Assembly: GCF_037392515.1 (NCBI RefSeq)
Contig: NC_090290.1
Location: 18,241,753-18,305,752, forward strand
From: Haliotis asinina
Lineage: Eukaryota > Mollusca > Gastropoda > Lepetellida > Haliotidae
Direction of reading: 5' to 3'
DNA: 64,000 nucleotides
Shown: in pieces, positions 1 to 11,200 of the stretch
Layout of the letters: every line of letters begins with the position of its first letter
Position numbering within the stretch: the first letter of the stretch is position 1
The notes under the pieces: model-generated
Databases searched by the model: none
What the model was told of the DNA's origin: nothing
What the model saw: the letters and a program-made list of their open reading frames with translations, nothing else
Position numbers and translations under genes: made by a program

Positions 1-164
1 TATAATACTAATAGACTGTTGCGAGCGGGAAACACCCGGGTCACGCCCCTGCTGTCCGTTCTTTCATTACCCTACTTTCACTTTCACTTTCATTGACTTC
101 GTAGCCCTGCACCAAAACAAGGTAAAGATTCCGTGGGCCGATTCCGTTTTCATGAAGGCATGCG

Positions 165-665
165 TTTTGTGCGATTTTGTAACTACATCTCACCTTTACA
201 CATGGGAAATATGAAAACGGGAAAACCAAAGCTATTTATAGCTTCGTCCCGCAGCGAATAAGAAAACATATTTACATTGGTTGTTATTGCAATCGAACTT
301 GAACTGGTTCCCGGCTCTCAGGGTGCTTTATCTACGCGATACCCTAAACTGCCACGTGACAATGCAGTTTGATTGGTTCCCATTAGACCTTTTCCAGCGG
401 TCCTTTGGTCCATTTGATCCCTCTTGTTCACACTAAAATGTTTGCTGTTTAACACCGCACGCAACATTTTCATATTCCAGCATCAAGGGTATCGCGTTGA
501 TAAAGCGCCTCGAGAGACGGGAACGGGTTCAGGTTTGATTGCAATAACAACAAGTGTAAATATGTCTTCATATTCGCTGCGGGACGAAAGCTATAAATAG
601 CTTTGGTTTTCCCGTTTTCATATTTCCCGTTTATGAAAGCGAGATGGTGTAGTTCCAAAATCTCA
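165..665. repeat. Diverged foldback (inverted repeat), arms about 165-352 and 483-665
   Basis: The left arm contains gggaaatatgaaaacgggaa followed by aaaccaaagctatttatagc. The same string returns in reverse complement in the right arm, and matching continues outward through a ttttgtaactacatct/ttttggaactacaccatct segment and inward to the gcgataccct motif. The arms differ by scattered substitutions and small indels, so the element is not young. The spacer is about 130 bp. The short reading frames in it are artefacts of the arms. It could be a MITE or the end of a larger DNA transposon cut off by the window edge; I found no target-site duplication. Confidence 0.7.
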
Positions 666-699
666 CATTCACATTCATCCATTCTCTACCGATCTTTGG

Positions 700-1500
700 A
701 GCTGGTCAGCTGACAGTCACTGATGTCAATGATCAAGGCCAGGCCTCCATCTTGCCACCACAAAACAACAAACCCCAAATTCAAAGACTTTTCCACCATC
801 TCTGATCGCCTAACAGAAACAGGCCGGCCTCATCCCTGGCTTACCAGGCTCCTGTCCGGCAAGTACCCAACTTCTTTGTATATCATCATTATCAACTTGT
901 AGATACCACTTGTACATAATTCCAACAATCTTGTATGTAATTTGTTTCATGTCTATCAAATCACCCCCAGTGCCAAACTGTTTGCTTTGTACATATTCTT
1001 CAACTGTTTGCCACTACACCAAAAAACCTGCTCAAAAGACAAGGACATTCAGCAAATCAAAACCCTTGCCCCATAAAACAAACACAAGTACTGAAACTAA
1101 ACAGGCATCTCAACCACACTCACCTGCCAACACCTGCAATCTGCCCCATCACAAATCACTCACTACTTTCAATGTCCTATACTCCTACCAACATCTCCAT
1201 CTCCTCAACCCTCTCCCTCTCACCCTACAACCGCCCACCACCATGCCCACCCACCTGCATCACACAAAAATTTATCCACAACCTAAATATACTCATCGAA
1301 TTCATTTCAACCACAATCCTAATGCAAAACCCCACAGCAAAGAAACTTCACAATATGGCTCCCAAACTCAACATATACCATGAGCGTCTAGCCAGCGTAC
1401 TCATCACCATTAAATCCTTCTCCTAAATCAACCGCTAAGCTACTCTTGCAACAAACGCTATCTTTTTCAAAATTACTGCCCCACCCATGACCTTTTATAA
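700..1500. other. CA-rich stretch, probable 5' part of the decayed LINE
   Basis: The plus strand is very rich in A and C, the same skew seen in the I-type LINE that follows, so this probably belongs to its 5' UTR or first ORF. An open frame at 910-1383 has no recognisable domain, and its composition suggests a by-product of few G residues rather than a protein. The left limit of the LINE is not visible. Confidence 0.35.
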
Positions 1501-2766
1501 TATCCTATTCCAAATTACCATCGTCATGGCTCTGTTGCAGTGAAACTGTAATGGTTTCCAAGCCAACGGGCAGGAGCTTAAGGCACTCATCGCCCAAAAG
1601 AAAATTTCCCCTCATTTAAATTTTATCCCTAAAACAAAATTATCACCCAAAAATGCCTTCAAACTGCCAGGCTACCTTTACATTTGGAAAGACCAACCTC
1701 GGCCAGTAAACATCCCAGGCCCCCATGCTGGGGGCCTGGGCATCTTCATTAAAGATAGCCAAACTTTTTCAGAAATAAACATACCTACCTCTAATATATA
1801 GAAGTCCTGGCCATTAAAACTAAAATAAACCGTAAGGAAATCACTTTCATAAATGTATACAGAAGACCCACTGTCAAACTTATATTTCAAGATTTAGACA
1901 ACATATCAAAATTCTTAACGCCCAATACTTTTATTCTTGGGGACCTAAATGCACACCACCCAACATGGGACACCAAACCCTACTCTGACCGCCATGGCAT
2001 CCTTCTTGCAAACTGGCTAGACAACACAAACCTCATTACACTTAACGACAAACAGCCCACCAGATACCTACTCTCACACTTTCAACAACCAACTGCCCTA
2101 GACATAACTATTACCACACCCGCACTCGCCAAATCATGCACATGGGAGGTGCACACCTTCAACAGAAACCGCACTAAAACCATAATCGACATTACGAATA
2201 AGTGCATCCCCACATCTTGGCCCACATCTGCACAAAAAAAAGTCCCATGGTGGAGCCCTGAATTTATTAAAGCCAGAAAGGCAAGGAAAAAGGCCCTCAA
2301 TAAATCAAAGAGGGACCGTTCAAAATTACATTTGGCTTAAAAACTCAGATATTACACAAAACATATTATCAGTGCAGCCAAGGAGGAACATTGCAAATTG
2401 GAAAAAAATTGTTCAACCCTGAGGCTAAGCCATCAGAATTCTCGGAAAATGTGGAATAAATTCAAAGCTATTCAATATAATTAAAAAAAAAGTCATTCAC
2501 CCAAACCTTGCGTACCACACCACAAATAAAAACAAAACTTATAAAGTAGCTGTCCATTTTTCGAAAATCAGCAGCTCCACCAATTACCTGCAAAACCTCC
2601 AACAAACCATCAAAAACCAGCCCCCTCCAACACCGCCCAACCACCCCGCTCACATTTACCCATTAACAAAATAATCCATGTACATGAAGATTGAAGCAGC
2701 ACTAAATCATAAAAACACAACCTCAGCCCCAGGTCCAGACCACATCACCTACACAATACTGAACAA

Positions 2767-2900
2767 GGGAACAGGTCAAAATGGCCACACAAAAAAGTCA
2801 AAATGGCCACAACCCCTAGTCAAAATGGCCACACAATAAGGTCAAAATGGCCACAACCCCAAGTCAACATGGCACACAAAAAAGTCAAAATGGCCATACA
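2767..2900 (+). repeat. Short tandem repeat, unit gtcaaaatggccaca
   Basis: Six or seven imperfect copies of tcaaaatggccaca occur here, spaced by variable A/C-rich linkers. They break the LINE reading between RT motif 0 and the PISVTSH block, so they mark the left part of a roughly 400-bp insertion or replacement (to about 3180) inside the LINE. The rest of that insert is AT-rich with no recognisable content. Confidence 0.65.
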
Positions 2901-3539
2901 TGGTTTTATTATTTTGTAATGCTCATGACATTTGTATTATTTGATATCAAAGTGTAAAAATGACAAAAGAAGTCACACAACAAAACTTGGTGTTTATTAT
3001 TGAGGATGATGGAGATGTTTAATTAATCTCTCAATGTTTTCTTTCTTTATCATTAGAGGTGTTATTTCAAAACCTTTTGATTTGATTGTTTGGTAGTGTT
3101 ATGATAACAATACAATAAGTAATTAACTTTCTTACCGTGTATTATGGTGCCCATCGTAAAGCCAGTGAAACCTAACAACTCCTTTTAGATCCATTTCAGT
3201 TACCTCGCATTTATGCAAAATCACGGAAACTGTCATAAATAATAGGCTAAAACACCATATTCAAACACATAATCTTACACAGGAGGACCAGAGTGGCTTT
3301 ACTCCAAATCAACAAACTTTAAACCATATTTTGCATTTGGAGCAAGACAAAGGTAGCCCAGACACAAAAACAATACACAATGGCCATTTTCATCGACTTC
3401 AGTAAAGCGTTTGATATGGTTTAGCACAACAGCCTCTTTAAAAAGTTAAAAGAAAATGCCACATATGGGCGAATTCTAAATTACATTCACAATTTCTTAA
3501 AAGACAGACAAACAGACGAACAACTGGGGTGCACACATA

Positions 3540-4638
3540 CTACAAATATACCACAAATATCTTGGTCTACTATTCTTATTTAGGCTGAAGTGGTCAGCTG
3601 CATGTAACAATTTGGCATCACAGGCATCGAAAGCATTAAGGCCAGTGTACCAGCTATTTAAACATAAGTGTGCAGTGACGTTCTCCACAGCAATGAATAT
3701 CTTCGACTGCAAAATTTTACCAACCCTGCTGTATGGCTCCGAGATATGGGGAACAATGTACAATGAAGCAACTGAAAATGTCCATACTTCGTACCTGAAA
3801 CGATTCCTATCCGTTGGGAAATTTACATCAAACAAACCAATACTGAGTGAAACAGGTGGCTGCAGTGTATTTGTGTATACCAGAATGAGAGTAATCAAAT
3901 ACTGGTTGAAACTGTTGCAAATGGATGCCTTCAGATACCCAAGGATTCTGGTCAAATCTCTAGATGATAATGGATGACATAACTGGGTTTCAGATCTCTG
4001 CTCTTTTCAACGAGTTTTGCATGGACTTGGTTGTCACAACACGTTGGTGATGAAAAGTTATTCATCAGCACATTCAACAAAGGTTACAGGATATCTTTGT
4101 CCAGGATTGGCATTTATCTATTTCTGCCTCAAGTTTCTGTCGTTATACTCGAGATTTAAAACTGATTTTAACACAGAAAGATATATTACTTGTCTTCATG
4201 ACAAGTCTTTGGTACGTGCATTTTGTAAATTTAGAATAGCATTGAACAATCTGAGGGTAAATACATATAGGAAGGAGAAACGACATTGCGACTATAACAT
4301 CTGCTGTGAATATTGTATGAATCTCTACATCGAAGATGAAGTCCACATACATACCTGTCCAAAATATTCTGCACTCAGAACGAAATATTTGCCCTGGTTA
4401 GCCTCTTTTGTACCAGACAAATGTTACTTGATCAAACTTAGTTGTTCACAAAATCCACAAACAATCAAATTACTATCATTATATTTAAAGCATGTATTTG
4501 CAGCACACCATTCTTAATTATTAGTTTTTTCTTCATATCAAATCCACGTAGCAAAATAATATGTTTTGGTGTAATTGTACCCTAGGACACATGGCCTGCA
4601 GTATTGAATAAACCAGTCTGTCTGTCTGTCTGTCTGTC
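3540..4638 (+). mobile_element. Second, 5'-truncated LINE nested in the first
   Basis: The readable peptide starts with a KYLGLLF-like thumb motif near 3556 and continues through LPTLLYGSEIWG (near 3720), typical of the region after the RT domain of many LINEs. It ends with a Cys/His cluster, CCEYCMNL...EDEVHIHTCPKYSALRTKYL (about 4300-4390). Two main open blocks (3612-3977 and 4017-4517) are separated by a stop and a frame change. The 3' end is gaataaaccagtctg followed by (tctg)n at 4615-4638, a microsatellite tail usual for LINEs. The RT core is absent, as expected from 5' truncation. RNase H sequence of the host LINE resumes just after 4640. The clade is uncertain (CR1/L2-like or another group). 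Confidence 0.7.
4615..4638 (+). repeat. (TCTG)n microsatellite, LINE tail
   Basis: Six tetranucleotide copies directly follow the aataaa-bearing 3' end of the nested LINE; this is probably its own 3' repeat. Confidence 0.85.
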
Positions 4639-6111
4639 ATAAAAAAGTTCAAAAGCAAACCCCAGATAACTCCCCTTCTCACTCACCTCAACAGACTGCT
4701 TCATGCACAACAATTAAACACCATCCAACACACCTCCCATCACAAGCTACATCTGCGACAAACCACCACCCTGGCCACCACACTACTTAAGTTACCTAAA
4801 AGCACCAACACCCTCACCAAAACAAATCTCATCCAGTCACACATAACCTCAAACTATCCAAACCACACCCAAATACATATAGACACATCAGTCAGCACAA
4901 ATAATATCAAAGGATTAAGCATACGTGTACAGCAAACACCCCCAATAACCACAAACTTGCACTATACAAACCACATCAACATCACTACAGCAGAACTCAC
5001 AGCCATCCTATCAGCTCTCCACTTAATCCCCTCCCTACCCTCTACCCAGTTCCTAATACTATCAGACTCCCTCAGTGCCATTCAACAACTCCAAAACCTG
5101 CACTCAAAATCATGTCAGGACCTAGTACACAAGATCACATGACTAATTCACTCCCTTCAGCAAACTAACAAAAACATAACAATACCTTGGATACCAGGAA
5201 ACAAGCAGGGAAATAACATAGCAGACACAGCAGCAGCTACCACACACCCATCCCCACCCATCAACCTACACACTTCCAAAACCAAAATAAAACAACTCAT
5301 CCAAACACAATTACTAAGCCAAAACTACCAACACATCATAACTACAAACAAATCCACCTGGATACAAAACATAATCACAAAACAAATCACCAAACCACCT
5401 ACATTCTCCAGCTCAATCCACACAGACAAACTCATCACAAGATTAATCACAGGTGTTACCAAGTTAAACTACTCACTTTTCACATAAAACAGACACCCAG
5501 ATGGAATCTGCAACTGCTGAAAACACCAGAAACACTAGAGCACATATTTACACACTGCCACTTCAACAATCAAACATCACACAGCTCCACAATTCAATAC
5601 CCAGCAAATACCATAACAACATTCATTTACTCATAAACCCTCTAAACTCCCCTACCCCCCACCCCAACATATTCAACGCCATAGCAACATTCCCCCCAAA
5701 CTCAAATCTATTACATAAAATTTAGATCATCCCACACAAATTGAAAGCTGACTAAAACCTAAAACCTCTCCCCAACTGTTTAGACACGGGATCCAAATTC
5801 TCTCTCCATAGAGTGGCCGTCTTTCCCGACGTCCGCGCATCCCACAACTAAATGTACATTTCGATCCAGTCTCACCCAAAACTGCAGCTCTAACGCACAC
5901 CGGCCACTCAACCATCATTACATAACAAACACAATACACAGCCCCTCACCATTATCCCTTCACCACCGCCTCTTATGTCCTGCTCACACTAAGCCAACCA
6001 CCCCCTCACCACTTACACATTATCACACCACACTAGACCAACTACAACCCTCTTTTCCCTTCCCCTCTACCAACCCACACCACCCCACTCACACTCATCC
6101 AACACCATGTA

Positions 6112-7361
6112 CGAGGGGATGTCAATAAGTTTTTAACCTTGAGCATTTTTCATACCCAGGTGTCACAGCCTATGGTATGAAATTGAATCTTGGGGTGTAG
6201 CTGAGGTGATATATAAGTTTTGGTATCCTACTCTCAGAAGTTATTGAACAGCTCACATTGACAGAAAGAGACCCCCCTCACGGCAGTGAAAATGGATAAA
6301 ATTGAGTATAGAGCAGTAATTAAGTTTTTAGTTCTTGAAGGAAGCTCGGCGAAGAACATTGAAGAAAGGCTTTCAGCAGTTTATGGGAAGTCTTCCCCTT
6401 CATCTGCTACCATCAAATGATGGGTCAATGAATTTAAGCATGGTAGAGAGAGTCAGGAAAACATTGACAGAGTGCATAGATTTGTGCTGGAACATCGTCG
6501 AATCACGCTCTATGAGTTAGAGGAGACCACAGGCATTTCACACAGATCCATCGAGACAATTCTTCATGAACATCTCGTCATGTCTAAGGTGTGTGCAAGA
6601 TGGGTGCCAAGAATGCTTACAGATGAAATGAAGCAAACAAGGGTCACCATAAGTAACTCCATGCTAACCAGATACAACAAGAATCCAGAAGATTTTCACT
6701 TTAGGCTAGTAACCTTTGATGAAACCTGGATCCACCACTTTGATCCTGAGAGCAAACAAGAATCCTTGGAATGGAAATATGTCACTTCTCCCAGGACCAA
6801 AAAATTCAAAGCCTCCAGATCATTGCAGAATGTAATGGTGACAGTCTTCTGTGATAGCAAAGGCGTCATCCACATAGATTACTTACCAAAAGGAAGAACA
6901 ATGAATGGGGAATATTATGCTAACTTGTTGAGGCAAGTGCGACAGTCAATCAAGGAGAAGCACCAGGGCAAGATCAGACGTGGTATTCTTCTACATCAAG
7001 ACAATGCTCCAATACACACCTCTGACGTTGCAGCCGCTGCTGTCCAGGAATGCAGGTACGAAATCTTGCCGCATCCCCCCTACTCTCCAGACCTGGCACC
7101 AAGTGATTACCATCTGTTCCCAAATCTCAAGAAACACTTGCGTGGTCGTAGATTTCAGGATGATAATGAGCTTATTGCTGCTACTGAGGCTTGGTTTGAG
7201 GACCAAAATGGCGCCCTCTACAGAGATGGCATCAGCGACTGGCAGAAAAGATGGAACAAGTGTTTTGACTCACAAGGGGACTATGTTGAAAAATAAATGT
7301 GGTTCATACCAATATTTTGTGTTTTTCTATGTAAGGCTCAAAACTTATTGACATCCCCTCG
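6112..7361 (+). mobile_element. Mariner (DD34D) DNA transposon, near complete, 1250 bp
   Basis: Both ends carry the same inverted repeat, cgaggggatgtcaataagtt, continuing two more bases, with no mismatch over 22 bp. The copy is flanked by the TA dinucleotide at 6110-6111 and 7362-7363, the Tc1/mariner target duplication. It sits in the 3' part of the I-type LINE. Length and layout fit a mariner of the Mos1 kind. Perfect inverted repeats and one long open frame argue that it is much younger than the LINE it entered. Confidence 0.93.
6292..7296 (+). pseudogene. Mariner transposase, one in-frame stop
   Basis: Cut-and-paste transposase. Reading from ATG 6292, the N-terminal helix-turn-helix region (MDKIEYRAVIKFLVLEG) is followed by an in-frame TGA at 6418-6420, just before WVNEFKHGRES. 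Relative to other mariners the linker after GRES looks shortened. From 6472 the frame is open to the stop at 7294-7296. The catalytic triad is intact: D in VTFDETWIHHFDPES, D in LLHQDNAPIHTS and D in LAPSDYHLFPNLKKHL, with 34 residues between the second and third, which defines DD34D mariner. The PHPPYSPDLAPSDYHLF signature is clear. With a single stop this copy is a recent casualty; the C-terminal 274 residues alone lack the DNA-binding half. Confidence 0.9.
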
Positions 7362-7363
7362 TA

Positions 7364-7511
7364 CATACATCAAACCTCCCTTCCAAAGATGAAGACATTG
7401 AACGTAGTCAACCAAGGAAGGTGCAACTGCTGAATTATGATTGATCTGGTTGTTGCTGTGGTTGTTGTTGTTGCTGTTGTTGTTGCTGTTGTTGTTGTTG
7501 CTGTTGTTGTT
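7364..7511 (+). mobile_element. 3' end of the I-type LINE with (TTG)n-like tail
   Basis: Sequence to the right of the mariner continues the interrupted LINE 3' UTR for about 80 bp. It then ends in ttgttgctg-type trinucleotide repeats at 7448-7511, a plausible LINE 3' tail. The assignment rests on position and on the mariner target site, not on a conserved motif. Confidence 0.5.
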
Positions 7512-7529
7512 TAATGTCATACAGTTATA

Positions 7530-7830
7530 TGCTGGCAGTCTAAACAACACTGGACCAGGAAATTCAGTCATCAACATCATGAGTGAGTGAGTTAAGTTTT
7601 ACGCTGCTTTTAGAAATATTCCAGCAATATCATGGCGGGGGACACCAGAAAATGGGCTTCACACATTGTACCCATGTGGGGAATCGAACCCGGGTCTTCG
7701 GCGATCAACATCAAGAGCCTCAATCAGTTGGGATATGATGACATGTCAACCAAGTCAGCAAACCTGACCTGCCGATCCCGTGTTTGCCTCTAGAGTCTAA
7801 GACAAGCATGGTTTGCTGAAGACCAATTCT
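7530..7830 (-). mobile_element. Family B SINE, split by the family A copy
   Basis: Fragments 7545-7569 and 7714-7830 match, in reverse, the family B body (atcactggattgtctggtcc and gacttggttgacacatgtca in the consensus). It is degraded, especially at the 3' end. It predates the SINE inserted at 7580-7703. Confidence 0.6.
7580..7703 (-). mobile_element. tRNA-derived SINE (family A), 5' truncated, inserted into a family B SINE
   Basis: On the minus strand this reads from gccgaagacccgggttcgat (B-box region) to the tail ending cactcactc. The 10-bp sequence atcaacatca flanks it at 7570-7579 and 7704-7713, a perfect target duplication. The A-box head is missing, which is normal 5' truncation. Family B sequence on the same strand lies outside both duplications. 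Confidence 0.85.
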
Positions 7831-8286
7831 AACCTGGTTCCTCTCTGGTACTTGTATTCTATAAATGTATCGTTTACTTGAAGATCGGAGGCATCAACAG
7901 GGTATCCATCTTTGACAGGCAAAGCTTAATATTATCATGAAAAGGCTTCAGTTTTATTCAGTCAAAAAAGAGACAAGTAAGTTAAATACAAAAAAGAAAA
8001 TTCTTGGTTGAGTATGCTATGTACCTTCATCCAGGAAGTTGATTTTAGCTGAAATTTAACTGAATTTAATGTCTGAATTTGACTCAGAGGTTTTAATTCT
8101 TTTGTCAGCACACAAAAGCAAAGTATCAGTCCAGTGAGCTTGTTTGTATGAGGTCTTTCAATAATAGTAGGTGAGCTACAGAGCCTGGAACAGTGTTGTC
8201 AGACTGGCTTACTTATTGTCACAGCATGTTTAGACTCACCATCATTTTGACAGGCAGAGCATGGTGAAGTGAGGAGGTGAACTCAC
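7831..8286. other. No gene seen; upstream flank of the NTPase-ankyrin gene
   Basis: AT-rich unique sequence. No TATA box or CpG-rich promoter stands out, so the true transcription start, or a further 5' exon, may lie here or beyond. Confidence 0.4.
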
Positions 8287-11200
8287 ATGGCCAGTTCTAA
8301 TAAGCAGACTGAAGGTCAGCAACCGGAAGGTCACATGGACACTTCCAGTCAGCAACCTGAAGGCCACACGGACATGTCAGCTTCCAGAAGTGACATTCCT
8401 GTTTCTGATGTGGACATGGCACACAAGGAACATGAAGGTCTCTTGGTACCTGCAGGTTCAGCAGAGCATGAAGAGGTCCTTGAGCTAGATAGCCAAGCAA
8501 TTACACTAAGTACAGGTAGGTGTCATTTTTGTCCTCAGTGTTGTCATCCTAGTTGTTATTTAGATGACGTAAACTAAACTAAAGTGTCCTGTCCATCCTT
8601 TTCTATATTCCTTTTAAAAAAATTGCACATGGGTACAGTTTTCCTCAGCTCATAATTTTCTTCCCACCCATCTGTCTATTTGCACTGTGATATCTCTCCT
8701 TAAAAGTACAGACACAGTCAAAACAATGTTCCTGCCAAAAATCTAAGGCAAGGTACTCTGATGGGTTTTCTTTCAAAATTCCAAATGGGGTCAGATGATC
8801 AGGATCACTGACTTGGTTGACACATGTCATCGGTTCCCAATTGCACAGATCAATGCTCATGTTGTTGATCACTGGATTGTCTGGTCCAGACTCGATTATT
8901 TACAGACTGCCACCATATACCTGGAATGTTGCTGAGTGCGACATAAAACTAAACTCACTTACCCACTTACTCCTATGCAGTGAGAATTGTACTTTAACAG
9001 TTCTAGCTTCTAGCAGATATTTCTTATGGATGTTGTTTTATTTTGCTTTTATTCAGTGGAGAATACAGGGTGAAATCAGTTCTATGTCAAACTTGAACTC
9101 CTTCACCCATTGTGTCTTTTCAGTAGCTGACAGAGCGTCTTCCCAGACAGTTTGTGCAGTGTTAAGATGCCTGATTAATATGTATAATTAATCAGAGAAT
9201 GTTTATGACAGGATAAATTTTATCATCATGAGAAAAGTGAAGGTCTTCAGAATGATAGAAATCATAAAAATGTTATTCCATGTGGAAATAAACACTAATC
9301 AATTGATTTGTGGTTTCCATGGTTACTGATGATTCCTCCTGATTGGTGTTGGCAGGTGAACAGCATTCAGGGAATGCCCAAGCTGCCAACATTCTCAACA
9401 TCGTCACTGGAGGTGCCGGACAAGGAACACTTGGGAGAGGTGAGTGTTGATGGAGGAAGGGTCAGTAAATGACCAGATCTTGTTATCCCCTAGGCATGTA
9501 ATGCAGGGTGTATAGTCAGTGCCTCGTCTGTCCGCCCGTTCACAATCATTTTGTTTCCAGAGCATAACTCAAGAACCGTTCAATATTTTTAGACCATAAT
9601 TGGAAGATATAAGAAACTGAACCTATGGTTGTGCCTTTTGCTATTTGCAGACTTTTGTCATTTTTAATTTTCCCAATTTCCATGGAAACAATTCTGTCTG
9701 AGTCTCAAAAGGGAGGCATGGGCCTCATTTCCGAGCAGAACTCAAAAACGTCTTAACATCTTTCTGCAAAACTTGGCAGATAAGTGAGCTAGACCCCCAG
9801 AGTGGTGCCCTTTGCTATTTACAAAAATTTGGCATTAATATTTTTCCCAGTTTCCGTGGAAACAATTTGGACTTAGTCTGAAAAGGGAGGGATGAGCTAC
9901 CTTTTGGAGCACAACTCAAAAACCATTTGATATCTTTCAACAGGTCTTGGCAGATATATGAGACAGATCTTGAAGTGTTGCCCTTTGCTGTTTACAGATA
10001 TATGGCATTTATATATTTCAAGACTTCCACGGAAATGATTCAGACTTAATCTTAAAAAGACCTCAAGTAACTGTCAGATTATTTGTCAAATATGTTGGGG
10101 CTGATGACTCTTGTTCAAGACTATTACCATTTTCATTTTCTCAGACAGAAGATTATTGCGTTTCCTGCTCCTACCTGTCAACCTTATGCTTTGCAATATC
10201 ATGCAGGACTTGAACAATTCCCTGATGATCTATGTGTATGAGAAACACTTATTACACACCTTTTGTCAATTTTGCTGCACAACTGATGCCACAAGCCTTT
10301 CTCAGTGATGAAACAATATGGTGTTTTGTGTTGAGTTTGAAGGCATAAAAGATTTTTAAGTGTCAAGTTAAAATATCACTTTCCAGGGACATTAGTGCGA
10401 GACGTTTAACATCAGTCATAAAGACTAGAAGATGTTTCACACACAGTAGAAATAAGTGAATTTTCTTCTTATATTTACGTTTGAGTCTTTGCTGGGATGG
10501 TAAATATATTTTATTCCTTCACAGATTCCCTTGATTTACGCACAGATGAAGCAAGGAAGATTTTTGCTCCAACTGAAGCCTACAGAAAAGTGAAACAGAA
10601 ATTGAAGGAATTTGGTCATGTGACTATCTGTGGTGCTTCAGGAGAAGGCAAGACAACAATGGCTCTGGTGCTGGGTTCACAGTATAGACAAAAGGGATAC
10701 GAGGTTGTGCTTGTAGACAGCCTTAAGAAGTTTGACTTTGACCGCTGTCTTAGTACTTACTCAAGAGTATTCCTCATTGTAGATGATTTGTTTGGTACAG
10801 TTGGAGTATCTGCTAATACTTCACATGTTAAAGACTTTCTGAATAATCTTCTCCCCCATTTAGAACAAAAGCAGAGAGCAGAAGAGAAAAGGTCAGCATT
10901 GAGTGGAAACAGCGATATTGTTGAAGAATCCAGAAAGAAAATGCAAAATTTACAAGACTCTCAAACAAAGGATATTCATGTAGTCTTCACATCAAAATCC
11001 TACAATTTCCATGATGGACTTGCCAAACTGCAGTATGAGGGTTTTAAATTGTTCAGGGGTCAAACTGTAGTAGACTTGACAAAACAAGAAAAATACAGAC
11101 TTTCAGACAAAGAGAAACGGTCAATATTTGAACGACATAAACATGCCTTTGGTGACAGTTCTGGTCAACATATTCCAGATTACAATGAACTGGAAATCTG

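Larger units (their letters stand above)
1500..6109 (+). mobile_element. Decayed I-type non-LTR retrotransposon (LINE) with endonuclease, RT and RNase H fragments
   Basis: The AP-endonuclease part is readable from about 1535 to 2340: ILGDLNAHHPTWDT near 1934 and the LDITITTPAL block near 2098 match the endonuclease of Jockey/I-group LINEs, but the expected SDH-type ending is missing. RT motif 0 (SAPGPDHITY) lies near 2730, PISVTSHLCKITETVINNRL near 3190, and FIDFSKAFDMV with the first catalytic aspartate near 3392. An RNase H domain follows at about 4875-5260: an HIDTS start, TTAELTAIL, LILSDSLSAI and IPWIPGNKQGNNIADTAA. A Cys/His motif (CNC...ETLEHIFTHC in pieces) lies near 5500. RNase H downstream of RT points to the I supergroup (I, Ingi or Nimb type). 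The copy has many stops and frame changes and is dead. It is interrupted near 2767-3180, at about 3540-4638 (second LINE) and at 6112-7361 (mariner); its 3' end seems to resume at 7364. Confidence 0.8.

Noticed and set aside
910-1426. Two overlapping open frames as a small gene
   Set aside because: A/C-skewed LINE sequence, no domain and no splice context.
3497-3955. Minus-strand 152-codon frame
   Set aside because: Antisense of the nested LINE, whose plus-strand frame has recognisable motifs.
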